From contig JADKDU010000013.1 in the NCBI GenBank assembly GCA_016714495.1, positions 26,513-90,512 of the forward strand: a DNA stretch of 64,000 bases, given 5' to 3'. Below, piece after piece: positions 1-9,106 of this stretch. Positions within the stretch are counted from its first letter, which is position 1. Each line of letters begins with the position of its first letter. The DNA is from Hyphomonadaceae bacterium. GTDB taxonomy: Bacteria > Pseudomonadota > Alphaproteobacteria > Caulobacterales > Hyphomonadaceae. The notes beneath the pieces were generated by a model that was not told where the DNA came from, ran no database searches, and saw only the letters and a program-made list of their open reading frames with translations. The position numbers were made by a program, and so were the translations under genes.

Positions 1-1
1 C

Positions 2-286
2 GAGTGGGACATGTCGATGCTGCTGCACGACGCGCGCCGCGATGTCTCGACCGAAGCACGCGAGGCCGCTATTCGCGCCTATCTCGAAGGCACGGGCGGC
101 ACGCGCCGCGACTTCGACGAACGCTTCTCCGTCCTCGGCGCAATGAACATGATGCGCATCATGGGCATCTTCGCGAGGCTCGTCACACGCGACAAGAAAC
201 CCCGCTACGACCAGTTCCAGCCCCGCCTGCGCGGCCTGCTCAACGAAACGCTCAGCCACCCCGCCATGTCCGAGACGCGCGGTTGA
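2..286 (+). CDS. amgK: AmgK-like sugar kinase (aminoglycoside phosphotransferase fold), C-terminal end
   Basis: Only the last 94 or so codons are in the window; the reading frame is open to the left edge. The visible tail (residues such as YDQFQPRLRGLL near the end) resembles the C-terminus of the phosphotransferase family that includes AmgK, the anomeric kinase that phosphorylates N-acetylmuramic acid and N-acetylglucosamine at C1. The next gene is MurU-like, the partner that makes UDP-MurNAc in the fosfomycin-resistant peptidoglycan recycling route, so the assignment rests mostly on that pairing. The catalytic core lies outside the window, so substrate cannot be judged. Confidence 0.6.
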   Translation, partial: EWDMSMLLHDARRDVSTEAREAAIRAYLEGTGGTRRDFDERFSVLGAMNMMRIMGIFARLVTRDKKPRYDQFQPRLRGLLNETLSHPAMSETRG

Positions 287-321
287 GTCGAAGCCGTCGC
301 GCCCCATCTTCTGGTCTCGGC

Positions 322-1047
322 ATGACGAAAATCACCACAGCGATGCTGCTGGCGGCCGGGCTCGGCACGCGCATGAAGCCGCTCACCGACACGCGCCCCA
401 AGCCGTTGATCGAAGTCGGCGGTCGCACGCTGGCCGACCGCGTGCTCGACAAGCTGGTCGCACAGGGCGTCACCCGCGCCGTGGTCAACGTCCACTATCT
501 CGCCGAGCAGATGATTGCGCACCTTAAGACACGCAAAGACATAGAGATCGTGATCTCCGACGAACGCGCCGTGCTGCTCGAAACTGGCGGCGGCGTGATT
601 CAGGCGCTGCCCCTGCTCGGCGATGACCCGTTTTTCGTCATCAACACTGATGTCACCTGGGCGACGCCCGGCGATGCGACCTTCCTCAAAATGGCCGAAG
701 CCTACGACCCGAACGAGATGGACGCCCTGCTCCTGCTCGCGGACATGGGCGCCACGCTCGGCTTCAAAGGTCCGGGCGACTTCTTCCTCGGCCATGACGG
801 CCATGTGCAGCGCCGCGGCGACAAGTCCTCCGCGCCTTACGTCTTCGCTGGCGCCCACATCACGCATGCCGGCGTCCTCCGCGACTACGAGGTCAAGCCT
901 TTCTCCGCCAACATCTACTGGAACGCGATGGGCCGCGCCGGACGTCTCTACGGCACGGTGATGTCCCCCTTCTGGATGCACGTCGGCGATCCCGCCGGAA
1001 GAGAGGAGGCGGAAGCGCGCCTCAATACGATGGGGCCTGGAAGCTGA
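322..1047 (+). CDS. murU: MurU-type N-acetylmuramate-1-phosphate uridylyltransferase
   Basis: A 241-residue nucleotidyltransferase. The N-terminus carries the signature AAGLGTRMKPLTDTRPKPL (about residues 9-27), with the Lys of PKPL and a later NTD metal-site triplet (FVINTDVTW, about residue 110). It would join UTP and MurNAc-1-phosphate to give UDP-MurNAc in the cytoplasm, bypassing de novo synthesis. I start at ATG 322 because the nucleotidyltransferase homology begins there; the same frame is open further upstream but overlaps the kinase. It lies directly downstream of the kinase end, the usual amgK-murU pair. Its TGA (1045-1047) overlaps a CTG that could start addB. Other sugar-1-phosphate nucleotidyltransferases are possible, but context favours MurU. 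Confidence 0.8.
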   Translation: MTKITTAMLLAAGLGTRMKPLTDTRPKPLIEVGGRTLADRVLDKLVAQGVTRAVVNVHYLAEQMIAHLKTRKDIEIVISDERAVLLETGGGVIQALPLLGDDPFFVINTDVTWATPGDATFLKMAEAYDPNEMDALLLLADMGATLGFKGPGDFFLGHDGHVQRRGDKSSAPYVFAGAHITHAGVLRDYEVKPFSANIYWNAMGRAGRLYGTVMSPFWMHVGDPAGREEAEARLNTMGPGS

Positions 1048-4000
1048 CGCGCAAGCCTGCACTCGGGGGGATATTCGCGGAAGGCTCGCCCAAAGTCTTC
1101 TCCCTCCCCGGCTCGTCCTTCTTCCTCGACGAACTCGCGCGTGGCCTGATCGACGCCGCCAACGCTCGCGAACATCCTGAAGCCCTCGCCGAGGCACTCA
1201 TCTTCACGCCCAACCAGCGCGCCGCCCGCGAACTCGCGCTCGCGCTCTATCGCGCCGTGGGCGGCACGCTGCTCACCCCTGAAATCCGCCCCCTGGGCGA
1301 TATTGAGGAGGAAGGCGGCCTTTCCGCCTTCGGCCCCGACGCGCTCGACCTGCCGCCCGCCCTGTCATCTGCCCGTCGCCGCGGCGCGCTCGCGAAACTG
1401 ATCCAGGCCTGGCGCCGCGCGCAGGAGGCCGAACCGCTCCCGCCCTCATCGCTCCTCGCCGCCGCCGACGAACTCGCCGCGCTGATGGATCAGGCGGCCC
1501 TCGCGGGCGGCGTTGACTGGGACAAGCTCAAGGATCTTTCCGGCGAACTCGCCCCCAATCTCGCCGAACACTGGCAAGTCTCCGCCGATTTCCTCGACAT
1601 CGTCATGCACGCCTGGCCCGCCTTCCTGAAAGAGGAAGGCCTCATCGACGCGCAGACCCGCCGCCTCGCCGCCGCCGAAGCCCTCAAGACGCGCTGGCGC
1701 AATCAGAACCCCGACCACCCCGTCATCATCGCCGGCTCCACCGGCACGGGCGCCGCAACGCGCATCCTGATGGACGCTGTGCTGAAACTCCCGCGCGGTC
1801 TCATCGTCCTTCCCGGCCTCGACCCGGATCTCACGCCCAAGGGCTGGACAGCCGTCGGCGACGCCGCCAGCCATCCACAACACGCTTTCGGCGAAACGCT
1901 AAAATGGCTCCGCCTCAAACCCGCCGACGTCCACCCCTGGCCCAACAGCGAAGAGACGCCCCGCGAAACAGCGCGCCGCCGCCTCCTCAACGAAGCCCTC
2001 GCCCCCGCCACCGAAACGCGCGACTGGACCGAACGCCTCGCCCACCTCGCGGCGCCCGCAAGCCCCCACGATCTCGTCACGCAAGCCCTCGGCGGCCTCT
2101 GCCTCATCGAGGCGGAAGACGAAAGCGAGGAAGCCCTCCTCGCCGCCCTCCTCCTGCGCGAGACCCTGGAAACCACCGACAAGACCGTCGCCCTCGTCAC
2201 GCCGGAAGCGCAACTCGCCCGCCGTGTCGCCGCCATCCTCGAGCGCTGGAGCCTCGACATCGCGCCGTCCTCTGGCGCGCCGCTCACACGTTGCCAGATC
2301 GGCGCATTCCTCCTCATGCTCTGCCGCTGGGTCCGCGACCCTGGCCACCCGGTCCACCTGCTCGCCATGCTCAAGCACCCGTTCGCCAACATCGGCCGCA
2401 CACCCGAACAGCTGCACAAGCTCGTCAGCGAGACAGAACGCTACGCGCTGCGCGGGCCCCGCCGCCACACCACGCTCGAAGACCTCGCCGATCGTCTCGA
2501 AAATCCCCGCAACGACAACGAGCATGAGGAGCGCCGAAAAAAGCCCCGCCCGCATTGCGCCCAGCTCATCCGCGAGATTGACAGGCTGCACCATCCCGCC
2601 CGCGCCGCTTTTCACGACGACCAGATCGACGGCAAGACGGCCGCCGAAGCCATCGCCCGTCTCGCCGAAGCCATCGCGGGCGGCGCGCACATCTGGTCGG
2701 GCAAGCCCGGCGCACAGGCCGCCCAGTTCATCACGCAGATGGGCGAACTTTCGACCGCCATGGGCGAAATCGACGCCGCCGACTTTGCCGACTTCGCCGA
2801 GACCGTCATGCAGCGCATGATCGCCGCGCCCGACGCAGCGGAACATCCACGCATCGCCATCTGGGGTCCGCTCGAAGCGCGCCTGCAACGCCGCGATCGC
2901 GTCATCCTCGCCAGCCTCAACGAAGGCGCCTGGCCCAAGCCCGCCGCCGCCGACGCCTTCCTCAACCGCACGCTGCGCAAGAAGCTGGGCCTGCCCGATC
3001 CCGACGAACGCATCGGCCTCTCCGCGCACGACTTCGCGCAAATGGCCAATGCGCCTGAAGTCATCCTCCTGCGCGCCAAGCGCGTCGACGACAAGCCCGC
3101 TGTCGCCTCGCGTTGGCTCTGGCGCTTGCGCACGCTCGCTGCCGGCGGCCTCGGCGGCCGCGACGCCGCCGAAACGGCGCTGAAGCCGAAGGAAGGCGCA
3201 GATCCGCTCGTCTGGGCCAAGGCCCTGCGCCACATAGCCGATGTGAAGCCGGCCAAAACGCCCATGCCCACGCCGCCCGTCGACAAGCGCCGCCTCGACA
3301 AATTCTCGCCCAGCCGCGTCGTCACGCTCATCCGCGATCCTTACGCCGACTACGCCCGCCGCATCCTCAGGCTCGAACCCCTGCGCCGTGTCGGTGAGGA
3401 CATCGACGCCCGCGAACGCGGCACCGCCGTCCACCTCGCCGTTGAGACATTCGAGGAGAAGGACAATGAGCGCGCAATCGACGAACTCATCACCACCAGC
3501 CTCAAAGACGCGGGCGCTCCTCCCGAACTGATCGAACTCGAAAAGCCCCTCTGGCTCCGCGCCGGACAGGCCTATCTGCGCTGGTCCGCCCAGCGCGCGC
3601 ACCGCCGCATCGACTTCGCCACTGAAAAGAAGGCCGGCATCACCTTCATGTCGTCGCTCGAGCCCGTGACGCTCGAAGCCACCGCGGACCGCGTTGAAAA
3701 ACTCTCCGACGGCACGCTCGCCATCGTCGACTTCAAGACCGGCCAGCCGAAAACCGCCCCGCAGGTCGAACGCGGCCTTGAGCCCCAGCTCGCGCTCGAA
3801 GCCGCCATCGCCGCGCAAACCCCCTTCGGCCATATTGGCCCGGCGCCCACCTCCGAGCTGATCTATTTCCAGATGGCGCTCAGCGCGAAGACGACAAGCG
3901 AGAAGAACGGCCAGCCGCTCGAATTCGAGAACGGCGTCACCATGCAGGTCGCCGACGCCGCGCTCGAAGGCCTGAAGCAGCTCATCGAACACTACGCCAA

Positions 4001-4115
4001 TCCGGCCCAGCCCTATTACTCCAAGCCGCGCGTCGAATTCGCCTGGTCCGTCTCCGATTACGACAATCTCGCCCGCCGCGCCGAATGGACCACGGATGAA
4101 GGAGGTGATGAATGA
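1044..4115 (+). CDS. addB: AddB, helicase-like/nuclease subunit of the AddAB double-strand-break repair enzyme
   Basis: Partner of AddA in resecting DNA ends for RecA loading. The C-terminus holds a PD-(D/E)XK nuclease domain: RGTAVHLAVETF near residue 792 and AIVDFKTGQP near residue 892. Start choice is difficult. The first ATG/GTG/TTG in frame is GTG 1257, but AddB-like sequence clearly runs upstream of it (KVFSLPGSSFFLDELARGL from about 1092; IFTPNQRAARELALALYRAV from about 1200). No ATG, GTG or TTG lies in that stretch. CTG 1044, overlapping the murU stop as CTGA, would give about 1023 residues, near the usual family length. A sequencing indel at the junction is the alternative. It overlaps addA by ATGA, so the two are co-translated. 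Confidence 0.85.
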   Translation: MTRKPALGGIFAEGSPKVFSLPGSSFFLDELARGLIDAANAREHPEALAEALIFTPNQRAARELALALYRAVGGTLLTPEIRPLGDIEEEGGLSAFGPDALDLPPALSSARRRGALAKLIQAWRRAQEAEPLPPSSLLAAADELAALMDQAALAGGVDWDKLKDLSGELAPNLAEHWQVSADFLDIVMHAWPAFLKEEGLIDAQTRRLAAAEALKTRWRNQNPDHPVIIAGSTGTGAATRILMDAVLKLPRGLIVLPGLDPDLTPKGWTAVGDAASHPQHAFGETLKWLRLKPADVHPWPNSEETPRETARRRLLNEALAPATETRDWTERLAHLAAPASPHDLVTQALGGLCLIEAEDESEEALLAALLLRETLETTDKTVALVTPEAQLARRVAAILERWSLDIAPSSGAPLTRCQIGAFLLMLCRWVRDPGHPVHLLAMLKHPFANIGRTPEQLHKLVSETERYALRGPRRHTTLEDLADRLENPRNDNEHEERRKKPRPHCAQLIREIDRLHHPARAAFHDDQIDGKTAAEAIARLAEAIAGGAHIWSGKPGAQAAQFITQMGELSTAMGEIDAADFADFAETVMQRMIAAPDAAEHPRIAIWGPLEARLQRRDRVILASLNEGAWPKPAAADAFLNRTLRKKLGLPDPDERIGLSAHDFAQMANAPEVILLRAKRVDDKPAVASRWLWRLRTLAAGGLGGRDAAETALKPKEGADPLVWAKALRHIADVKPAKTPMPTPPVDKRRLDKFSPSRVVTLIRDPYADYARRILRLEPLRRVGEDIDARERGTAVHLAVETFEEKDNERAIDELITTSLKDAGAPPELIELEKPLWLRAGQAYLRWSAQRAHRRIDFATEKKAGITFMSSLEPVTLEATADRVEKLSDGTLAIVDFKTGQPKTAPQVERGLEPQLALEAAIAAQTPFGHIGPAPTSELIYFQMALSAKTTSEKNGQPLEFENGVTMQVADAALEGLKQLIEHYANPAQPYYSKPRVEFAWSVSDYDNLARRAEWTTDEGGDE

Positions 4116-7100
4116 CGCCTCCTGATCACGAATGGCCCGAATACGCCGCAGCCTCGGAAGGCCAACGCCTCGCCGCGCTGCCCGATCACTCCGCCTGGGT
4201 CGAGGCCAATGCCGGCTCAGGCAAGACGAAAGTCCTGATCGACCGCGTCGCGCGCCTCCTGCTGAAACGCGTCGAACCCGACTCCATTCTTTGCGTCACC
4301 TACACCAAAGCCGCCGCCAGCGAGATGCAGTCCCGCCTGTTCGAACGCCTCGGCGGCTGGTGCGTCATGGCCGAAGACCAGCTTCGCCAGAAATTGTCCG
4401 ACCTAGAAAACCGCCCGCTCGAAGACTACGGCCATGACGACATCGGCCGCGCCCGCGAACTCTTCGCGAAGGCGCTCGAGACGCCCGGCGGCCTGCGCAT
4501 CGAGACAATCCACGCCTTCTCCGGCCGCGTCCTGCGCCGCTTCCCGCTTGAGGCCGGCATTGCCCCCGGCTTCTCCGAACTCGACGACGATGACGCCGCC
4601 GACATCTGGGACGCATCCTTCCGGGCCATGGGCCGCCGTGTCGTGCGCGGCGACGCCGCTCTCGTCGAAGCCGCCCGCTACGCCGCCGAGGCCGGCGGCG
4701 GCAAGGGCTTCGAAGCCGTGCGCTCCCTCCTCCCGCGTCGCGCCGCCATCCAGCGCTATATCACCGAGGCTGGCGGGATGGACGACGCCGTCGAACGCCT
4801 CGCCCGCGAGATCGGCGCCCCAGCTCTTAGCGCAGCCGAACTACTCGAGAAAGCGATGGGCGAAGACCTCCCGCGCAAGGCGCTGAAAGACCTCCTCGGC
4901 GCGCTCCCGACCGCAAAAAAATCCGACGTCGAACTCGCATCTACACTTGCGACTGTCCTCGCCGCTGCCCCCGCCGCAGAGCGCTTCGCCGCCTACGCCG
5001 CCCTCGCCTTCACCAAGTCAGGCGACGAGCGCAAGTCCAATCCCTACACGGCCGAAGCCCTCAAGGCCGCGCCCGCCGTCGCCCTCTTCTTCCAGATCAA
5101 GGAGATCCCGCAAGGCAGCGAGATCCACCGCATCTACGCCATCGCCGAAGCCCTCAACGCTGCGCGCCTGTTCGAACGCTCCGCCGCGCTCCTCCGCCTC
5201 GCCGACGTCCTGTTCAACGAATTCGACACCCGCAAGCGCGCCCGGGCCGGCCTCGATTTCGACGACCTGATCGAAACCACCAGCCGCCTGCTCACCCGCC
5301 GCCACGCCGCCGAATGGGTGCTGTGGAAGCTCGACGGCGGCATCTCCCATATCCTGCTCGACGAAGCGCAGGATACGAGCCCCGCCCAGTGGAAAATCCT
5401 CAAGGCGCTCACCGACGACATCTTCTCCGGCCACGGCGCCGTGCGCGAAGAACGACGCACGCTGTTCGTCGTCGGCGACCAGAAGCAGTCGATCTACTCT
5501 TTCCAGGGCGCCGACCCGGAACACTTTATCTTCGAGAAGCAGACATTCGAAACCAATGCTCGCACCGCGAAGCTCGACTACGAACTCCCAGACCTCGCCA
5601 TGTCCTTCCGCTCCGCGTCGGAAGTCCTCAGCTATGTTGACGCGGTCTTCGATACCGACGTCTTCGCCCCCGACGCTCCCTTCACCCTCCTGCCGCCCGC
5701 AGCCACAGACCTGCTCCGCCACACGCCCTTCCGCCGAAACGAGGCAGGCTCGGTCGAACTCTGGCCATTGGAACTAAAGCCCGTCGTCGAGCCCGCCGAA
5801 CCGTGGACTGCTCCCAAGGGCCAGGAATCCGCCGCCAGCCCGAAAGCCAAACTCGCCGCCCGGATCGCAAAGTTCATCCGCCGCGAAATCGACAGCGGCG
5901 CCGCCGTCTGGGAAAAGAACCAGCAACGTCCCGCCAGGCCCGGCGACTTCCTCATCCTCGTGCGCGGCCGCACCGGCGGCCTCTTCGACGGCATCCTTCA
6001 AGCCCTCAAGCGCGAGAACATCCCCGTCGCCGGCGCCGACCGCATCCACCTGCTCGATTCGCTCGCCGTGCAGGATTTGCTCAATCTCATCCGCTTCGCG
6101 CTCTGCCCAGAAGACGATCTCGCCATCGCCGAAGTCCTCAAGGGTCCATTTGGCGGCCTCAATGACGATGAACTCTTCGCCATCGCCAATCCGCGCACCG
6201 GCCGCCTCTGGCCGGCCGTGCAGGCCGCCAACATCCCCGTTGCGGCCTTCCTGGAAAACGTCCTCGAACGCCGTCACCAGCCGCCCTTCGAATTCCTTAC
6301 CCACGCCCTCGAACGCGGCCATGGCCTGCCGCGCCCCGGCTGGGAGCTGATCCTCTCCCGCTTCGGCGGCCCCGCGCGCGAACCCGTCACCGCCCTTATC
6401 GACCGCGCCGCCGCCTTCGACGCGGGCGAAGCCCCTAGCCTCCAGATGTTCCTCGACGCCGTCGAACGCCGCGGCGGCGAAGTGAGGCGCGAACTCTCCG
6501 GCCCCCAGGACGAAGTTCGCGTCATGACCGTCCACGGCGCCAAGGGCCTCGAAGCCCCCATCGTCATCCTGCCCGACACCTGCTCGACCCATCGCACCGA
6601 TCGCGACGGCGTCTTCATGACCGAAGCCGGCGCGCCCATCTGGGCCGGCCCCAAGACCAATGACATCGAACTCAGCGCCAGGCTTCGCGCCATCGCCGAA
6701 GCCCGTGCGCTACGCGAACACCGCCGCCTGCTCTACGTCGCTCTCACCCGCGCGCAGGATCGCCTCATCATCTGCGGCGCCTTCTCCGGCCACCCAAAGG
6801 GCGCCGGGCATGCCGACACCTCCTGGTACACGCTCGCGCTAGGAGCGATGACCCGCCTCGCCCAAACCGGTCGCGTTGCCGAGATAGATGACGCAGACCG
6901 CACCATTCACCGCTTTGGCGCCGCGCCCGAACTCCTGATCCCCGCCATCGTCACTGCGAAGCACGTAACGCCGCTGCCCGCCTGGCTCACCCGCCCGATC
7001 ACGCTGGAATTCAAGGGCCGCATCCTCTCGCCCTCGCGCCTCACCGCCGCCAGCGAACCACCCGTCATCTCCCCCTTCGGCGCCGGCCGCTCCGAGCGCC

Positions 7101-7597
7101 TGCGCCGCGGCAGCCTCATCCACCTCCTCTTCGAAGTCCTGCCCGAACTCCCCCGCGCCTCCCGCCGCAAGACCGCCGAGGCTTTCCTCAAGAAGCAGCC
7201 CGACCTTTCCCCCGCCCAGCGCAAGGAAATGCTCGAAGCCGCAATGGGTGTGCTGGAGGACAAGGAGTTCGCGACCGTCTTCGCCCCCGGCGGGCGCTCG
7301 GAAGCCCCCGTCATCGGCAGGATTGGCGACAACACCATCAGTGGCCGCGTCGACCGCCTCGTGATCACGACAACCGAAATCCTGATCGTCGACTACAAGA
7401 CCGACCGCCCCTCTCCCCCCACGGTTGAGGGCGTGGGCGAGGCCTATATCGCCCAGATGGCCGCCTACCGCGCCGTTCTGGCGCAACGCTGGCCAAACCG
7501 TACCATTCGGTGCCTGCTGGTCTGGACAGATGGGCCCAGACTCATGGAAATACCCCCCTCCGCCCTCGATCGAGCGCTCAGGGCCATTCAGCCGTGA
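4112..7597 (+). CDS. addA: AddA, UvrD-family helicase/exonuclease subunit
   Basis: A 1161-residue superfamily 1A helicase with a C-terminal nuclease. Visible motifs in order: Walker A NAGSGKTKV (about residues 33-41), motif II LLDEAQD (about 415-421), QKQSIYSFQGAD just after it, motif V/VI region VMTVHGAKGLEAP (about 804) followed by RRLLYVALTRAQDR, and the nuclease motif LIVDYKTDRP (about 1091). With AddB it forms the alphaproteobacterial counterpart of RecBCD, processing broken ends in the cytoplasm. The ATG overlaps the addB stop by four bases. All key catalytic residues look present. Confidence 0.95.
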   Translation: MTPPDHEWPEYAAASEGQRLAALPDHSAWVEANAGSGKTKVLIDRVARLLLKRVEPDSILCVTYTKAAASEMQSRLFERLGGWCVMAEDQLRQKLSDLENRPLEDYGHDDIGRARELFAKALETPGGLRIETIHAFSGRVLRRFPLEAGIAPGFSELDDDDAADIWDASFRAMGRRVVRGDAALVEAARYAAEAGGGKGFEAVRSLLPRRAAIQRYITEAGGMDDAVERLAREIGAPALSAAELLEKAMGEDLPRKALKDLLGALPTAKKSDVELASTLATVLAAAPAAERFAAYAALAFTKSGDERKSNPYTAEALKAAPAVALFFQIKEIPQGSEIHRIYAIAEALNAARLFERSAALLRLADVLFNEFDTRKRARAGLDFDDLIETTSRLLTRRHAAEWVLWKLDGGISHILLDEAQDTSPAQWKILKALTDDIFSGHGAVREERRTLFVVGDQKQSIYSFQGADPEHFIFEKQTFETNARTAKLDYELPDLAMSFRSASEVLSYVDAVFDTDVFAPDAPFTLLPPAATDLLRHTPFRRNEAGSVELWPLELKPVVEPAEPWTAPKGQESAASPKAKLAARIAKFIRREIDSGAAVWEKNQQRPARPGDFLILVRGRTGGLFDGILQALKRENIPVAGADRIHLLDSLAVQDLLNLIRFALCPEDDLAIAEVLKGPFGGLNDDELFAIANPRTGRLWPAVQAANIPVAAFLENVLERRHQPPFEFLTHALERGHGLPRPGWELILSRFGGPAREPVTALIDRAAAFDAGEAPSLQMFLDAVERRGGEVRRELSGPQDEVRVMTVHGAKGLEAPIVILPDTCSTHRTDRDGVFMTEAGAPIWAGPKTNDIELSARLRAIAEARALREHRRLLYVALTRAQDRLIICGAFSGHPKGAGHADTSWYTLALGAMTRLAQTGRVAEIDDADRTIHRFGAAPELLIPAIVTAKHVTPLPAWLTRPITLEFKGRILSPSRLTAASEPPVISPFGAGRSERLRRGSLIHLLFEVLPELPRASRRKTAEAFLKKQPDLSPAQRKEMLEAAMGVLEDKEFATVFAPGGRSEAPVIGRIGDNTISGRVDRLVITTTEILIVDYKTDRPSPPTVEGVGEAYIAQMAAYRAVLAQRWPNRTIRCLLVWTDGPRLMEIPPSALDRALRAIQP

Positions 7598-7679
7598 ACC
7601 GTCCGTTTAGCGGCGCTCTGTTGATGTGGGACCGGGCCTCCCCACCTAAGGGGCCACAGTTTCAAAAGGGAATCTCCCC

Positions 7680-8012
7680 ATGCCCGTAGCGATCATCTCC
7701 GACGACAGCTTCGACAGCGAAGTCCTCGCCGCCAACAAGCCCGTCATCGTTGATTTCTGGGCCGAGTGGTGCGGACCCTGCAAACAGGTCTCGGCCCATT
7801 TCGAAGCCCTCGCCGACGAACTCGGCGACAAGGTGAAAGTCGTGAAGCTCAACATCGACGACAACCCGCTCACCTCTGGCCGGTTTGGCGTGCGCGGCCT
7901 GCCCACCTTCATGATCTTTCAGGACGGCAAGGTCACCGCCACGCACCTTGGAGCGATGAGCAAATCGCGCATGGTCGAGTGGCTCAAGGAATCGACGCCC
8001 TCCGTGGCGTAA
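7680..8012 (+). CDS. trxA: Thioredoxin (WCGPC active site)
   Basis: A 110-residue single-domain thioredoxin without signal peptide, so a cytoplasmic disulfide reductase. The redox motif is canonical WCGPC (about residues 29-33), followed by the cis-proline region RGLPTFMIF. It sits 82 bases after addA and 19 bases before a second thioredoxin gene of identical length, suggesting one transcript ending at the hairpin near 8400. Either copy could be the main TrxA; this one keeps the canonical Gly-Pro pair and so is the better candidate. Confidence 0.9.
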   Translation: MPVAIISDDSFDSEVLAANKPVIVDFWAEWCGPCKQVSAHFEALADELGDKVKVVKLNIDDNPLTSGRFGVRGLPTFMIFQDGKVTATHLGAMSKSRMVEWLKESTPSVA

Positions 8013-8031
8013 GAGGAACAAAGGAACGCAT

Positions 8032-8364
8032 ATGGCCCTCGCAGAAGTCACCGACGACAATTTCGAAGCCGAAGTCATACAGGCGACGGGTCCCGTCGTG
8101 GTCGATCTGTGGGCCGAATGGTGCGGCTCGTGCAAGCAGATGATGCCCGCCTACGAACAGCTCGCCGGCGAGCTCGAGGGCAAGGCCAAGCTGGTGAAGT
8201 TCAACGCCGACGAGAACCCGATGACCCCGGGCCAGTTCGGCGTGCGCGGTCTTCCCACGCTGCTCATCTTCGAGAACGGCAAACTCCTCTCGATGAAGAC
8301 CGGCGCGATGACCAAGACGAAACTCGCCGAGTGGATCAAGGAAACCGCCCCGTCTGTCGCTTGA
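8032..8364 (+). CDS. Second thioredoxin, WCGSC active site
   Basis: A 110-residue paralogue of the upstream thioredoxin. The proteins share WAEWCG, the QFGVRGLPT-type cis-proline region and the C-terminal APSVA/TPSVA ending, which points to tandem duplication. The active site reads WCGSC instead of WCGPC. The residue between the cysteines tunes redox potential in this family, so the copies may differ in preferred substrate; that is inference. GGAACAAAGGAACG precedes the ATG and could supply a ribosome binding site. The gene ends shortly before a strong intrinsic terminator. Confidence 0.88.
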   Translation: MALAEVTDDNFEAEVIQATGPVVVDLWAEWCGSCKQMMPAYEQLAGELEGKAKLVKFNADENPMTPGQFGVRGLPTLLIFENGKLLSMKTGAMTKTKLAEWIKETAPSVA

Positions 8365-8385
8365 TCGCCGTGACATCTTTCAAAA

Positions 8386-8416
8386 CAAAGGCCCGCTGGA
8401 AACAGCGGGCCTTTTG
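8386..8416 (+). terminator. Intrinsic terminator after the thioredoxin pair
   Basis: Arms AAAGGCCCGCT and AGCGGGCCTTT pair perfectly around a short GGAAAC loop and are followed by TTTTG. It lies 22 bases after the second thioredoxin stop. Confidence 0.85.
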
Positions 8417-8434
8417 CTTGCAGACCGGAAAACG

Positions 8435-9106
8435 ATGAAACCGCGCGAAATCATCGCCACAGCGAAAGCCCCCGGCGGCGTCGAGCTTCGCCTTGTCCGG
8501 CACGACAACGACCACATCATCATGATCGACAGCAACGAGCTGATGAGCAGCCGCCTCGGCGGCTCTGAAGAAGCGCTCGCGACCCTGTCATGCGACCGCC
8601 TGCGCGAGCGTACGAAACCCCACCTTCTCATCGGCGGCTATGGCATGGGCTTCACCCTGCGCGCCGCCCTCGCGCGCCTCGGCCCTCAAGCCAAAATCAC
8701 GGTCGCCGAACTCGTCCCCGAAATCATCGACTGGGCGCGCGGTCCTATGTCAGCGCTCACCGCCGGCTGCCTCGACGATCCGCGCGTCCGCCTCATAACA
8801 GGCGACGTCGCCGCCGACATCGCCGCCTCAGCCAAAAGCTACGACGCCATTCTTCTCGACGTCGACAACGGCCCATCCGGCCTCACCAGCGCCGCGAACG
8901 ATGGCCTCTATTCAATGAAAGGCCTCGCCCGCGCGAAGACCGCCCTCAAACCCGGCGGCGTTCTCGCCATCTGGTCCGCCGCCCCTGACGACGCCTTCAC
9001 CCGCCGCCTCGACAAGGCCGGCTTCAAGGCCGAAGCCGTCACCGTCCGCGCCCGCAGCAACGGCAAAGGCCCCCGACACACCATCTGGTTCGCAACCGCG
9101 CGCTAA
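8435..9106 (+). CDS. Class I SAM-dependent methyltransferase/spermidine-synthase-like protein
   Basis: A 223-residue Rossmann protein. Glycine-rich loop LLIGGYGMGFTLRAAL (about residue 65) and the acidic motif ILLDVDNGP (about 145) fit the spermidine-synthase-like branch of SAM-dependent enzymes. The substrate cannot be read from sequence; no polyamine genes are adjacent. I start at ATG 8435 because the earlier in-frame TTG at 8414 lies in the thioredoxin terminator. The stop overlaps that of the convergent VOC gene by a few bases. Confidence 0.7.
   Translation: MKPREIIATAKAPGGVELRLVRHDNDHIIMIDSNELMSSRLGGSEEALATLSCDRLRERTKPHLLIGGYGMGFTLRAALARLGPQAKITVAELVPEIIDWARGPMSALTAGCLDDPRVRLITGDVAADIAASAKSYDAILLDVDNGPSGLTSAANDGLYSMKGLARAKTALKPGGVLAIWSAAPDDAFTRRLDKAGFKAEAVTVRARSNGKGPRHTIWFATAR

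Noticed and set aside
205..1197. Long minus-strand open frame opposite murU
   Set aside because: It is a GC-driven shadow; composition is Arg/Gly/Ala-rich and the opposite strand encodes a clear nucleotidyltransferase.
1899..3992. 697-codon minus-strand frame opposite addB
   Set aside because: It mirrors addB in another frame and shows no family motif; AddB nuclease motifs on the plus strand explain the openness.
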